Positions 46,112 through 54,521 of a stretch of DNA of 64,000 nt are shown piece after piece; position 1 is the stretch's first letter; every line of letters begins with the position of its first letter. This DNA comes from Bifidobacterium longum subsp. infantis ATCC 15697 = JCM 1222 = DSM 20088. GTDB lineage: Bacteria; Actinomycetota; Actinomycetes; Actinomycetales; Bifidobacteriaceae. The translations under genes and the position numbers were made by a program. The stretch lies in the NCBI RefSeq assembly GCF_000269965.1, contig NC_017219.1, positions 2,170,001 through 2,234,000 of the forward strand, read 5' to 3'. Below the pieces are notes generated by a model. That model saw nothing but the letters and a program-made list of their open reading frames with translations. It searched no databases and was not told where the DNA came from.

Positions 46112-46346
46112 CGTGGTTTACCTTACTGTTGGTTCTTTGAGATTCCTTGGGAAGTCACGTCCTTGTTGGCAGCCTTCGCACATTCCTCTGGCGTTGGCGG
46201 GCACTGCCGCGCCACACACGCATTCGCCTGCAATCCATGCTGCCAGAAGGTTCCGGGGCCTGCCTTGCCGATAGCCGGCCGGGCGACCTCACGAATCCCT
46301 CGCATCAGACGTGTTCAACTGCGGGCACGAATATGCGAAGGCAACG
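46112..46346. other. Gene-poor stretch upstream of prfB
   Basis: About 235 bases without a convincing gene. A minus-strand 60-codon frame (46123-46305) ends 11 bases before prfB but has no good start context or family. A 9-bp inverted pair, GCCTTCGCA (46172-46180) and TGCGAAGGC (46334-46342), brackets most of the stretch; it could close a structured RNA but may be chance. Confidence 0.4.
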
Positions 46347-46478
46347 TCAAAGCCCCGCGTAGATCGCCGGGATAACCAAGGAGCCGAGCATGGCCACAGC
46401 TATGACGACGCACACCACACGCACGATGGTGCGGCGGCGGTTCTCACGCTGCTGTCGGCTGTCCTGATAGTCACTCAC
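46347..46478 (-). CDS. 43-residue single-pass membrane microprotein
   Basis: A 44-codon frame from GTG 46478 to TGA 46347 gives a basic, hydrophilic N-terminus (SDYQDSRQQRENRRRTIVR) followed by one membrane segment (VVCVVIAVAMLGSLVIPA) and a short end (IYAGL). The sharp division into Arg-rich and hydrophobic halves fits a real small membrane protein with its N-terminus inside. The ribosome-binding site is weak. I do not know its function. It is on the prfB strand, 235 bases upstream, and could be an independent gene or a leader. Confidence 0.5.
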   Translation of the reverse strand: MSDYQDSRQQRENRRRTIVRVVCVVIAVAMLGSLVIPAIYAGL

Positions 46479-46753
46479 GATGCCAATAGTGTACTCACCG
46501 CTTACGACCGACTACAAACCGATACAATCCGTTCACGGCGTAAACGCCTATTCAGATACCGATGCAAATCTGCACGACCGCCACGCACGAAATGTTCTTT
46601 TAACTTGACCAATCAGTACGCGGGCTTCACCGCACGTATGTCACACCATGTTTAGAACTCAAAAAAGGTGTGTTTACCCCAAATATAAAACCTTATAAAT
46701 GTGCAATTTAGCGATATGATAAAACCTTAGAAACGTGCAATCAAGGAGTGTTG
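46479..46753. other. Lower-GC intergenic region with promoter repeats for the DUF4143 gene
   Basis: About 275 bases with visibly lower GC than its flanks and no gene. The last 70 bases hold the paired direct repeats described separately. Nothing else was recognised. Confidence 0.5.
46687..46741 (+). promoter_or_regulatory. Paired 21-bp direct repeats before the AAA/DUF4143 gene
   Basis: AAAACCTTATAAATGTGCAAT (46687-46707; core CCTTATAAATGTGCAAT) is repeated as AAAACCTTAGAAACGTGCAAT (46721-46741; core CCTTAGAAACGTGCAAT) with two differences, 34 bases apart. The second copy ends 2 bases before the AAGGAG of the gene. AT-rich, with TATGAT between the copies as a possible -10. It looks like an operator pair overlapping the promoter. 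Confidence 0.55.
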
Positions 46754-48109
46754 ATGTTCCGGAGGAAGGCGTACGACAGACTACTGGCATGGAAGGGAGC
46801 TGATGACAGGACCGCCATGCTAATCGAGGGTGCCCGCCGCGTGGGCAAGTCCACAGTCGCCGAAGAGTTCGCCAAGAACGAATACGAGTCATATGCTCTT
46901 ATTGATTTCACGCGAGTGGACGCCGAGTTCAAACAGACGTTCCTGGACCTACGCAACGACCTCGACGGCCTGTTCCTGTACCTGAGCGCGGCGCTTGGCG
47001 TAACGCTCACGCAGCACCAGTCACTGGTCATCTTCGATGAGGTCCAGATGTTTCCCCCCGCGAGGGAGTTCATCAAACATCTGGTCGCCGATGGACGGTT
47101 CGACTACATCGAGACCGGTTCGCTGATCTCCATCAACGCCAACGTGAAGGACATCCTGATCCCCTCCGAGGAGGAGTCCATGCGCATGGGACCGATGGAT
47201 TTCGAGGAGTTCTTGTGGGCGATGGGTGAGGATGCCCTGGTTCGGATGATCCGCCACGCGTTCGATTCCGGCGTGGCATTGCCGGACTCATTGCATCGTA
47301 AGGCATCGCGTCTATGGCGCGAGTACATGCTGGTCGGAGGCATGCCCCAGGCGGTGGCGGCCTACGCTCCCGCCCGCAACATGGCCGCGGCGGACAGGGC
47401 CAAGCGCCTGGTACTCAAACTGTATCGGGAGGATATTGGCAAGTACGGCGGACTAGCAGCGAAGCGCGTGCGCGCAGTGTTCGACGCGATTCCCGGACAG
47501 CTGGCGAAGCACGAGAAGAAACTGGTCTACACCCAGGTCGAGGAGGGGTCACGCTCACGTGACTTCATGACGGCCTTTGCATGGATGCGCGAGGCCGCGA
47601 CTGTCAACCTGTGCACGCTGGCCGAGGACCCGTCGCTGGGATTAGCACTCAGCGCCGACGACACGGTCGTGAAATGCTATATGGCCGACACCGGCCTGCT
47701 GTCTACCATGGCGTTCTCCGCGGACGGCACGTCGCTGCCGGATGTGTACCGTCAGGTGCTGCTGGGTGCCGACGGCGTGAACGAGGGCATGCTCGCCGAG
47801 AACGCGGTCGCCCAGCAGCTGGCCGCGGCCGGCCATGACCTGTATTTCTATGCGAAGTCGTCCAACGTGCGTGAAGAGCGCATGGAGATCGATTTCCTGA
47901 TCGTGCGCCCGTACCCGGACGCCGCGATGAAACCGCGGATCAGCCCCATCGAGGTCAAGTCCGGCAAACGATACTCGACGATATCCCTCGACAAGTTCCG
48001 CGCGAAGTTCGCCAGCAGAACGGGAGAGGAATACGTGCTCCACCCACGCCCCATGGCGAAGAAAGACCATCGCCGTTTGCTTCCCCTGTACATGTCGTTC
48101 TGTCTGTAA
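46754..48109 (+). CDS. AAA ATPase with DUF4143 C-terminal domain
   Basis: The 451-residue protein has an AAA_14 ATPase domain with Walker A in IEGARRVGKSTVAEEF, Walker B in SLVIFDEVQMFP and a sensor segment YIETGSLISI. A DUF4143 domain follows from about residue 210 and ends with an acidic/lysine set, ERMEIDFLIV and ISPIEVKSGK, that resembles a PD-(D/E)XK nuclease core. These proteins are widespread and scattered in bacteria and archaea, often horizontally acquired; their role is unknown. AAGGAG lies 5 bases before ATG 46754. The gene stands alone on the plus strand in a lower-GC patch. Confidence 0.85.
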   Translation: MFRRKAYDRLLAWKGADDRTAMLIEGARRVGKSTVAEEFAKNEYESYALIDFTRVDAEFKQTFLDLRNDLDGLFLYLSAALGVTLTQHQSLVIFDEVQMFPPAREFIKHLVADGRFDYIETGSLISINANVKDILIPSEEESMRMGPMDFEEFLWAMGEDALVRMIRHAFDSGVALPDSLHRKASRLWREYMLVGGMPQAVAAYAPARNMAAADRAKRLVLKLYREDIGKYGGLAAKRVRAVFDAIPGQLAKHEKKLVYTQVEEGSRSRDFMTAFAWMREAATVNLCTLAEDPSLGLALSADDTVVKCYMADTGLLSTMAFSADGTSLPDVYRQVLLGADGVNEGMLAENAVAQQLAAAGHDLYFYAKSSNVREERMEIDFLIVRPYPDAAMKPRISPIEVKSGKRYSTISLDKFRAKFASRTGEEYVLHPRPMAKKDHRRLLPLYMSFCL

Positions 48110-48125
48110 CTGCTGCTCCACATGT

Positions 48126-49604
48126 TCAGCGAGAACGGCAAGACTTGCCGCCGACGCCAGCCCTGCCGGCGGGCCCCCACGGCCCTTTCCCTTGCGCTTT
48201 CAGCGCCGCCAGATGGTGTTTCATGGCCACCAGCATGATGTGCGAATCCTCAAGGCCCAAGTGGCGTTCGTTGTGGGCGGAATCAAGCGCATCCTGACGT
48301 TTGGCGTAGGCGTCGAGCGTGTTGTCTCCGTAAGGATGCTCGTTGGTGGGCACCGCGCCGGGGTCCCACTGCCGGCTCATCGGCAGGGTGTCGATGATGG
48401 TGATGCGCCCGGCACGGTAGCTTTCCGCATATCCGGCGACGTTCAGCATGAACCAGCTATGTTCGAAGGTGGCGTTATGCGCCACGTACGGCTGCTGGAT
48501 AAGCCGCGCGAGCAGGCCGGCCTGGGCTTGGGGCCATTCGTCGAAGAGTCGATACCCGGCCTCGCTGCTGCGGCCGCGTACATCGATGCCGGTGAGTTTG
48601 GCGATGAGGGCGTTGCCGAGCGCCGCGTTTTCCGGCGGCACGCCAAAAGCGAGACGAGACTGGCCGTAGGCGTCGCCGGCGGCATAATAGCCCTGCTCAT
48701 AGGCGTATGTCTCGGGTTCGCCGGCCGGGCGCGGACTGGCCATGTTCATGAATTCGAAGCCGACGTCGATGATGTAGTCACGCGCCGGATCGATGCCGGT
48801 GGTTTCGATGTCGATGCCCATCACCGCGTCCACGTCGCGGCCGGGCAGATAGGCGTCGCGCCAGTCGGGCTTGGGATGGTGTCCGGTAGCGTTGCCAGAC
48901 GCGGCGGCGCCACCCGGCAGAGCGGCACCACCCGGCGAAGTCGCGCCGGAGAGATTGGCGCGGGCCATCGCCGCATCGCCCGCACGCTTCTGGAAGCGCT
49001 GGGCCTTACGCCGTTTGGCGCGTGCGTCAAGAATCGCCTCCGTACGATCTTGGATATCGTCCAAGGCGACTGTTGTGGGGAACTTGACATCGCTGTTTTC
49101 GGCGGCAGTATTTCCGGCAGATGCGCCACCGGCTTCGCCGCTCAGATCCAGCATGCCTTGGTCATCGTTCGACGGGCCGCTGCCGGAGTACGGCTTGAGC
49201 ACGGCAATGGTGGCCCTCCCCCGCCGTTCGCGACTGACCGCCCATAGGTGTTGCTGTTCGCCCAGATGCAACATCGTGTTGATGTTGTCGTTGAGCCGGC
49301 GATTGGCGTAGGCGAGCGCACGAGGCAGACGATAGGAGCCGATGAGCCGGTCGAAATCGGTCATGAATGCGCTGTTGCATTGGGCGATGATCGATTCCAG
49401 ACGCTCGCGTGTGGCGTAGTCGGCCTTCAATGCGTCGTGGATGGACCGTGGGGTGGATTCCGGTATCGTGCCGACGCCATGCGCCAGGTCCAGAGAACGC
49501 ACCCAGTCCCAGTCGATGGTGGTGCCATCGGCGTCCTTGGGCATAGCCGCCGCCCATTGGGGAATGTCTCCCTTGGCGGCGTCGAACCATGCGCGGTCGG
49601 TCAT
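48126..49604 (-). CDS. DnaQ-like 3'-5' exonuclease domain protein
   Basis: The 492-residue protein has a C-terminal DEDD exonuclease domain (from about residue 265): ExoI VMGIDIETTGIDPARDYIID, ExoII in YVAHNATFEHSWFML and ExoIII-like HLGLEDSHIMLVA. The first 180 residues are a separate alpha-helical region (RLESIIAQCNSAFMTDFDR) and the middle 90 are Gly/Ala-rich and probably disordered. It may proofread or process DNA or RNA ends. Its start overlaps the stop of def by 4 bases (ATGA), and it converges on the DUF4143 gene, with only 16 bases between stops. Confidence 0.8.
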   Translation of the reverse strand: MTDRAWFDAAKGDIPQWAAAMPKDADGTTIDWDWVRSLDLAHGVGTIPESTPRSIHDALKADYATRERLESIIAQCNSAFMTDFDRLIGSYRLPRALAYANRRLNDNINTMLHLGEQQHLWAVSRERRGRATIAVLKPYSGSGPSNDDQGMLDLSGEAGGASAGNTAAENSDVKFPTTVALDDIQDRTEAILDARAKRRKAQRFQKRAGDAAMARANLSGATSPGGAALPGGAAASGNATGHHPKPDWRDAYLPGRDVDAVMGIDIETTGIDPARDYIIDVGFEFMNMASPRPAGEPETYAYEQGYYAAGDAYGQSRLAFGVPPENAALGNALIAKLTGIDVRGRSSEAGYRLFDEWPQAQAGLLARLIQQPYVAHNATFEHSWFMLNVAGYAESYRAGRITIIDTLPMSRQWDPGAVPTNEHPYGDNTLDAYAKRQDALDSAHNERHLGLEDSHIMLVAMKHHLAALKAQGKGPWGPAGRAGVGGKSCRSR

Positions 49605-50254
49605 AGTGCGAAACCGAGCTCTTCAGCGGCCTCGGTGGGCACCGGGTCGTCGCACCAATAGTCCTCGAGGTTCTCGTTGGTGGTCAGCGAACGGATTTCG
49701 GCGCGATCGATATACAGCTCGCCGCTCAAATGATCGGTTTCGTGCTGGAAGATGCGTGCGGGCCAGCCGTGCAGCGGCTCGCTGTGGTGTTTGCCGTCTT
49801 CATCATCCCATTCGGCGGTGATGTCGAGCCAACGCTTGCGCACGGCTTGGTATCCGTCGAAGCTCAGGCAGCCTTCGTAGAACGAGGCGGTTTTGTCGCT
49901 GGTGGGTTTGTAGCTCGGATTGATGATCACGTGGAAGGGGAATTCCGCGATTTCGCGCGGATCATCCTCGTCGTCGCGCACGTGGTCTTCGACCACGGCG
50001 AGCGCGAGCCCCAAGCCGATCTGGGTGGCGGCGAGCCCCACGCCGGGTGCCTCCAGCATGGTGGTGTGCATCGTATCGATGAGTTTGGCGAGCGTACGCT
50101 TGGAAAGCTGGCCATTGTAGGCCACTGTCCGTTGGCGCAACACCGGTTCGCCGGCCTGCACGATGGGCAGAATCTTCTCCTTGCCGCCGGTTTTGATGAG
50201 TTGTTCGACGTCACGGTTGAGTTCGAGGTCGACTTTGGCGTTCTTTCCAAACAT
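49601..50254 (-). CDS. def: Peptide deformylase
   Basis: The 217-residue metalloenzyme removes the formyl group from new proteins. Motif 1 is GVGLAATQIG, motif 2 is EGCLSF with the metal-ligand cysteine, and motif 3 is QHETDHLSG with two metal histidines and the catalytic glutamate. There are about 40 extra residues at the N-terminus and 20 at the C-terminus compared with the short class, as in other actinobacteria. It lies 22 bases after glmM and overlaps the exonuclease gene by 4. Confidence 0.96.
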   Translation of the reverse strand: MFGKNAKVDLELNRDVEQLIKTGGKEKILPIVQAGEPVLRQRTVAYNGQLSKRTLAKLIDTMHTTMLEAPGVGLAATQIGLGLALAVVEDHVRDDEDDPREIAEFPFHVIINPSYKPTSDKTASFYEGCLSFDGYQAVRKRWLDITAEWDDEDGKHHSEPLHGWPARIFQHETDHLSGELYIDRAEIRSLTTNENLEDYWCDDPVPTEAAEELGFAL

Positions 50255-50276
50255 TGTTTTTCCTTAGGGAAGGGTG

Positions 50277-51662
50277 CTACAGCGCGAGTTCTTCGGCGAC
50301 GATCTTGGCGAGGCGGGTGCAGACTTCGTCGGCGTAGGCCTGGGTGGCGGCCTCGGCCATCACGCGCACGAGCGGTTCGGTGCCGGAGGGGCGCAGCAGC
50401 ACACGGCCGGTGTCTCCCAGCAGTTCCTCCTCGCGGGCCACGGCATCCTGGATGCGCTTGTTGGTGGCGGCGGCTTTCTTGTCCACGTTCGGCACGTTGA
50501 TGAGGGTCTGCGGCAGCTGCGGGAAGTCGGCGGCGAGCTCCTTCAGGCTCTTGCCGGACTTGACGACCTCGTTGCACAGGGTCAGTGCGGTCAGGGTGCC
50601 GTCGCCGGTGGTGGCGAATTCGCGGTTGATCACGTGGCCGGACTGTTCGCCGCCAAGCGAGTAACCGCCCTTGAGCATCTCCTCAAGCACGTAGCGGTCG
50701 CCCACGGCGGTCTCCACGGTCTTGATGCCCATGTCTTTCAGGGCGAGCTTCAGACCGAGGTTGCTCATCACGGTGACCACGAGGGTGTCGTGGTTGAGCT
50801 TGCCTTCGCGCTGCTTGGCGCGGGCCAGAATGCCCATGATCTGGTCGCCGTTGATCATGTTGCCGTCTTCGTCCACGGCGAGGCAACGGTCGGCGTCACC
50901 GTCGAAGGCCACGCCCATCACGGCGTCAGTGGCCTTGACCATGGCCTGCAGCTGCTCGGGGTGGGTGGAACCGGCGTTCTTGTTGATGTTGTAGCCGTCC
51001 GGCGAGGCGTTGATCACGATCACGTCCGCACCGGCCCGGCGCAAGGCTTCGGGAGCCACCACGGAAGTGGCGCCGTTGGCGCAGTCGGCCACGATCTTCA
51101 GGCCCTTGAGCGGCTTGGGCTGGGTCTTGTCGTCGTTCAGCGGAGCGATGGTGGCCACCAGATGATCGATGTACAGGTTGGTGGCGGTGGTCTGGTCGTG
51201 GCTCACGCGGCCCACGCCGGCACCGGTCGGGCGGTCCCAGTCCTGGCCGAGCACGGCCTCGATGTCGTCTTCCTTCTGGTCGGGCAGCTTGAAGCCGCCG
51301 CGCGCGAAGAACTTGATGCCATTGTCGGGCATCGGGTTGTGGGAGGCGGAGATCACGGCACCTATCTCGACGTTGAGCACGGAGGTCAGGTAGGCCACGC
51401 CCGGAGTGGGGATGATGCCGGCGTCGATCACGTCGAAGCCGCCGGCAGACATGCCCGCGGACAGGGCGGAAGCCAGAAAATCACCGGACACACGGGTGTC
51501 ACGGCCCACGAGCGCGCGGCGGCGCCCCTCAGGCTGATCGTCTTGGGTGCCGGCGTCGCCGAGCACACGCACGGCGGCATCGCCCAAATCCAACGCCAGA
51601 CGTGCGGTCAAATCCCTATTGGCCAGTCCTCGAACACCATCGGTTCCAAACATCTTCGGCAT
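50277..51662 (-). CDS. glmM: Phosphoglucosamine mutase
   Basis: The 461-residue enzyme converts glucosamine 6-phosphate to glucosamine 1-phosphate for UDP-GlcNAc. The start FGTDGVRGLANRDLTA, the phosphoserine loop VISASHNPMPDNGIKFF, the metal loop VAFDGDADRCLAVDE and the sugar-binding GGEQSGHVI are all present. AAGGAG lies 11 bases before ATG 51662; the longer frame upstream is not coding. It heads a glmM-def-exonuclease unit. Confidence 0.96.
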   Translation of the reverse strand: MPKMFGTDGVRGLANRDLTARLALDLGDAAVRVLGDAGTQDDQPEGRRRALVGRDTRVSGDFLASALSAGMSAGGFDVIDAGIIPTPGVAYLTSVLNVEIGAVISASHNPMPDNGIKFFARGGFKLPDQKEDDIEAVLGQDWDRPTGAGVGRVSHDQTTATNLYIDHLVATIAPLNDDKTQPKPLKGLKIVADCANGATSVVAPEALRRAGADVIVINASPDGYNINKNAGSTHPEQLQAMVKATDAVMGVAFDGDADRCLAVDEDGNMINGDQIMGILARAKQREGKLNHDTLVVTVMSNLGLKLALKDMGIKTVETAVGDRYVLEEMLKGGYSLGGEQSGHVINREFATTGDGTLTALTLCNEVVKSGKSLKELAADFPQLPQTLINVPNVDKKAAATNKRIQDAVAREEELLGDTGRVLLRPSGTEPLVRVMAEAATQAYADEVCTRLAKIVAEELAL

Positions 51663-51870
51663 ATGAAGTTCCACTCCTTGTATCGCGTTACCCGCACCAT
51701 CGTAGTCGTTGTACCGCGGCGCGGGGCGCGACTCGGCGAAAAACCGCCACGGAATCCACTCCGGGGCCGCGCGGGGACGATACGGGAACGCCCCGGTCGA
51801 GGGCACCGTCATGCGGCGTCCCGCGACACGGGGCGAGTGTCCCATGGCCGATGAAGTCGGCGGTCACCGG

Positions 51871-54480
51871 TCAGAGGGCGTCGTTGTATTCACGAACCTT
51901 GAGAGTGCGGTGGGAGGAGGCCACGTTCTCGATGATCAGACGCCTCAGGGCGTTGTCCGCGTCGCCATGCTCGTCCAGCCATGCGTCACCGAGCCGGACC
52001 AGCGTGGCGGGGTCGGCGTGGTCCGGGTACAGGCCGTTGAGCAGGGCCTCGGCCATGTGGTAGGTCTTGTTCGCCCAGATCCAGTCGACGGCCTCGAAAT
52101 ACCGGGCGGCGAATGGCTCGGCCAGGTCGTGGCGCGGGGTGGCGGAGAAGCCTCCGGCCACGGCCTCGAGCTGGGAGTTGGTCAGCTCGTCGTTGTGGAG
52201 CGCCTGATCCCACGCCCATTCCTTGGCTTCGGTGGTGGCCATGGAGGCGCGGGCGCCGTAGGCGAACTCGCGGTTCTCCGTGGTGTCCTTCTTGGCGAGC
52301 TGCGCGTCCACGTCGTCGTTGGTCATCTCGTTGACGGAGGTGAGCGCTTGGACGATGGTCCACGTGAAGTTGTTGTCGATTTCGAGGCCTTCAAGACGCA
52401 CGGTGCCGTCCAGCAGACCGTGTGCGTTGGCGGCGAATGCGGCGTCGCCCTCCTCGCCATAGCCCAGATAGGCGGTGGCGAGCTGGAACTGGGTGTCCGA
52501 GCCGGCTTCGGCGGCGTTGGCCAGGGTCCACAGTTCGGCGGCCACGTGGCGCAGCACATCGTCGCGGCGGGCGGGCGCCACGTAGTGGTGGGCGGTGGTG
52601 CTCATGCAGGCCAGCGCGTAGCGGAAGGTGGTGGACTCGGTTTCGGTAGACAGCAGGCGCAGGGTCATGTCCACGAAACGCTCGGCCGGGAACTCGCCGT
52701 CCCGGGTCATGTCCCAGAAGGCGAGCCAGGTCACGGCGCGGGCCAGGGCATCGTCGAAACGATGCAGGTTGGCTTCGGCGAATGCCTGGGATTCGGCGTC
52801 GAAACGGATCTTGGTGTAGGTCAGGTCATCGTCGTTGACCAGCACGAATGCCGGGCGCGGCTTGCCTGCCGCGGCCTCGACGATGGTGGTTTCGCCATCC
52901 ACGTCGAGTTCGAACTGCTCGGTGCGCACGATCTTGCCGGTTGCGGCGTCTTCATTGTAGAAGCCGACGGCCAGGCGATGCGGGCGCAGCACCGGGTGTT
53001 CGGCCGGCGCGCTCTGGGTGAGCTTCAGTTCGGCGATGGTGCCGTCCGCGTTTACGGTCAGGTCGGTGGCGATCGTGTTGATGCCGGATTCCTCCAGCCA
53101 CTTGGCGCTCCAGGCCTTGAGATCGCGGCCGGAGGTCTTCTCCAGTTCGCTCAGCAGGTCGGCCAGGGTGGCGTTGGAGTAGGCGTGGCGGTTCAGGTAA
53201 TTGTGGATACCTTCGAAGAACTGCGTGCGGCCCACATAGAATGCCAGCTGCTTCAGCACGGAGGCGCCCTTGGCGTAGGTGATGCCGTCGAAGTTGACAT
53301 AGGTGTCGTTGAGGTCGTTGATCGGGGCGACGATCGGGTGCGTGGTGGGCAGCTGGTCCTGGCGCAACGCCCAGCTCTTCTCGCCGGAGCAGAAGGTGGC
53401 CCAGGCGTCGTGCCATTCGGTGGCTTCGGCGGTGGCGAGCGTGGAGGTGAATTCGGCGAAGGACTCGTTGAGCCACAGGTCGTTCCACCACTTCATGGTC
53501 ACGTAGTCGCCGAACCACATGTGCGCGAGCTCGTGCAGCACGGTCACCACGCGGCGCTCGGCCAGCGCGTCGGTCACCTTGGATTCGAACACGTAGGAGT
53601 CGCGGATGGTGACCATGCCGATGTTCTCCATGGCGCCCGCGTTGTATTCGGGAACGTAGATCTGGTCGAACTTGGCGTACGGGTAGGGCACGCCCCAGGT
53701 CTTGGCGTAGAACGCGAAGCCCTTCTTGGTGATGTCGAACAGGTAGTCGACGTCCTTCGCGAAGGCCTTGGCCAACGACTGGCGGCAGTACTGGGCCATC
53801 GGCACGACGCGGCCGTCCTCGTTGTGGTATTCGGTGTGCCATTCGGCGTACGGGCCGGCGCAGATGGCGGTCAGGTAGGAGCTCATCACCGGGGTCGGCT
53901 CGAAGTTCCACAGGCGGGTGCTTTCGTTCGGCTTGTCGCCGAGGGTGCCGTCAAGGGTCGTGCGCGAATCGTCCTCGATGGAGGCGACCGGCATGTTGGA
54001 GGTGACGATCCAGCTGGCGGGAGCGAGCACCTTGAAGTCGAACGTGGCCTTCAGGTCAGGCTGGTCGAACACGGCGTAGACGCGGCGAGCGTCCGGCACC
54101 TCGAACTGGGAGTACAGGTAGATGTTGCCATCGGACGGGTCGACCGAGCGGTGCAGGCCCTCGCCGGTGTTGGAGTACCGGCACTTGGCTTCGACGGTGA
54201 CCTCGTTCTTCTCCTTGAGGTCGGTCAGTTCGATGCGGTTGTCTTGGAAGGCCACGGCCGGGTCCAGGGGCGTGCCGTTGAGGTCGATGGAGGTCACTTC
54301 GTCGGCGATCAGGTCGAGGAAGGTCGACGAACCAGGCTTCGCGTTGAAGCAGATGAGCGACTTGGAACCGAAGTTCTTCGCGCCGACCGTCAGGTCAAGG
54401 TCGACGTGATAGTGAATCGGCGCTTCGATAACGGCCTTACGTTCTTCGGCTTCAATACGAGTGAGATTCGAACCGGGCAT
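51871..54480 (-). CDS. pepN: Aminopeptidase N (M1 family)
   Basis: The 869-residue zinc aminopeptidase trims N-terminal residues from peptides in the cytoplasm. GAMEN (YNAGAMENIGMVTI) and the zinc site HELAHMWFGD followed by NESFAEF are clear in the middle third, with a beta-sandwich N-domain (VDLDLTVGAKNFGSKSL) before them and a long alpha-helical ERAP1-like C-domain after. It has no signal peptide. AAGGAG lies 10 bases before ATG 54480. It lies 41 bases after RNase J on the same strand. Confidence 0.96.
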   Translation of the reverse strand: MPGSNLTRIEAEERKAVIEAPIHYHVDLDLTVGAKNFGSKSLICFNAKPGSSTFLDLIADEVTSIDLNGTPLDPAVAFQDNRIELTDLKEKNEVTVEAKCRYSNTGEGLHRSVDPSDGNIYLYSQFEVPDARRVYAVFDQPDLKATFDFKVLAPASWIVTSNMPVASIEDDSRTTLDGTLGDKPNESTRLWNFEPTPVMSSYLTAICAGPYAEWHTEYHNEDGRVVPMAQYCRQSLAKAFAKDVDYLFDITKKGFAFYAKTWGVPYPYAKFDQIYVPEYNAGAMENIGMVTIRDSYVFESKVTDALAERRVVTVLHELAHMWFGDYVTMKWWNDLWLNESFAEFTSTLATAEATEWHDAWATFCSGEKSWALRQDQLPTTHPIVAPINDLNDTYVNFDGITYAKGASVLKQLAFYVGRTQFFEGIHNYLNRHAYSNATLADLLSELEKTSGRDLKAWSAKWLEESGINTIATDLTVNADGTIAELKLTQSAPAEHPVLRPHRLAVGFYNEDAATGKIVRTEQFELDVDGETTIVEAAAGKPRPAFVLVNDDDLTYTKIRFDAESQAFAEANLHRFDDALARAVTWLAFWDMTRDGEFPAERFVDMTLRLLSTETESTTFRYALACMSTTAHHYVAPARRDDVLRHVAAELWTLANAAEAGSDTQFQLATAYLGYGEEGDAAFAANAHGLLDGTVRLEGLEIDNNFTWTIVQALTSVNEMTNDDVDAQLAKKDTTENREFAYGARASMATTEAKEWAWDQALHNDELTNSQLEAVAGGFSATPRHDLAEPFAARYFEAVDWIWANKTYHMAEALLNGLYPDHADPATLVRLGDAWLDEHGDADNALRRLIIENVASSHRTLKVREYNDAL

Positions 54481-54521
54481 GACTTCAATTACTCCTTACG
54501 GTCGTCCCTGGATAATCCGGA

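Noticed and set aside
46123..46342. Structured RNA (tmRNA, SRP RNA, RNase P) upstream of prfB, suggested by the 9-bp GCCTTCGCA inverted pair
   Set aside because: No conserved core of those RNAs can be seen, and a 9-bp inverted pair at 150 bases can occur by chance.
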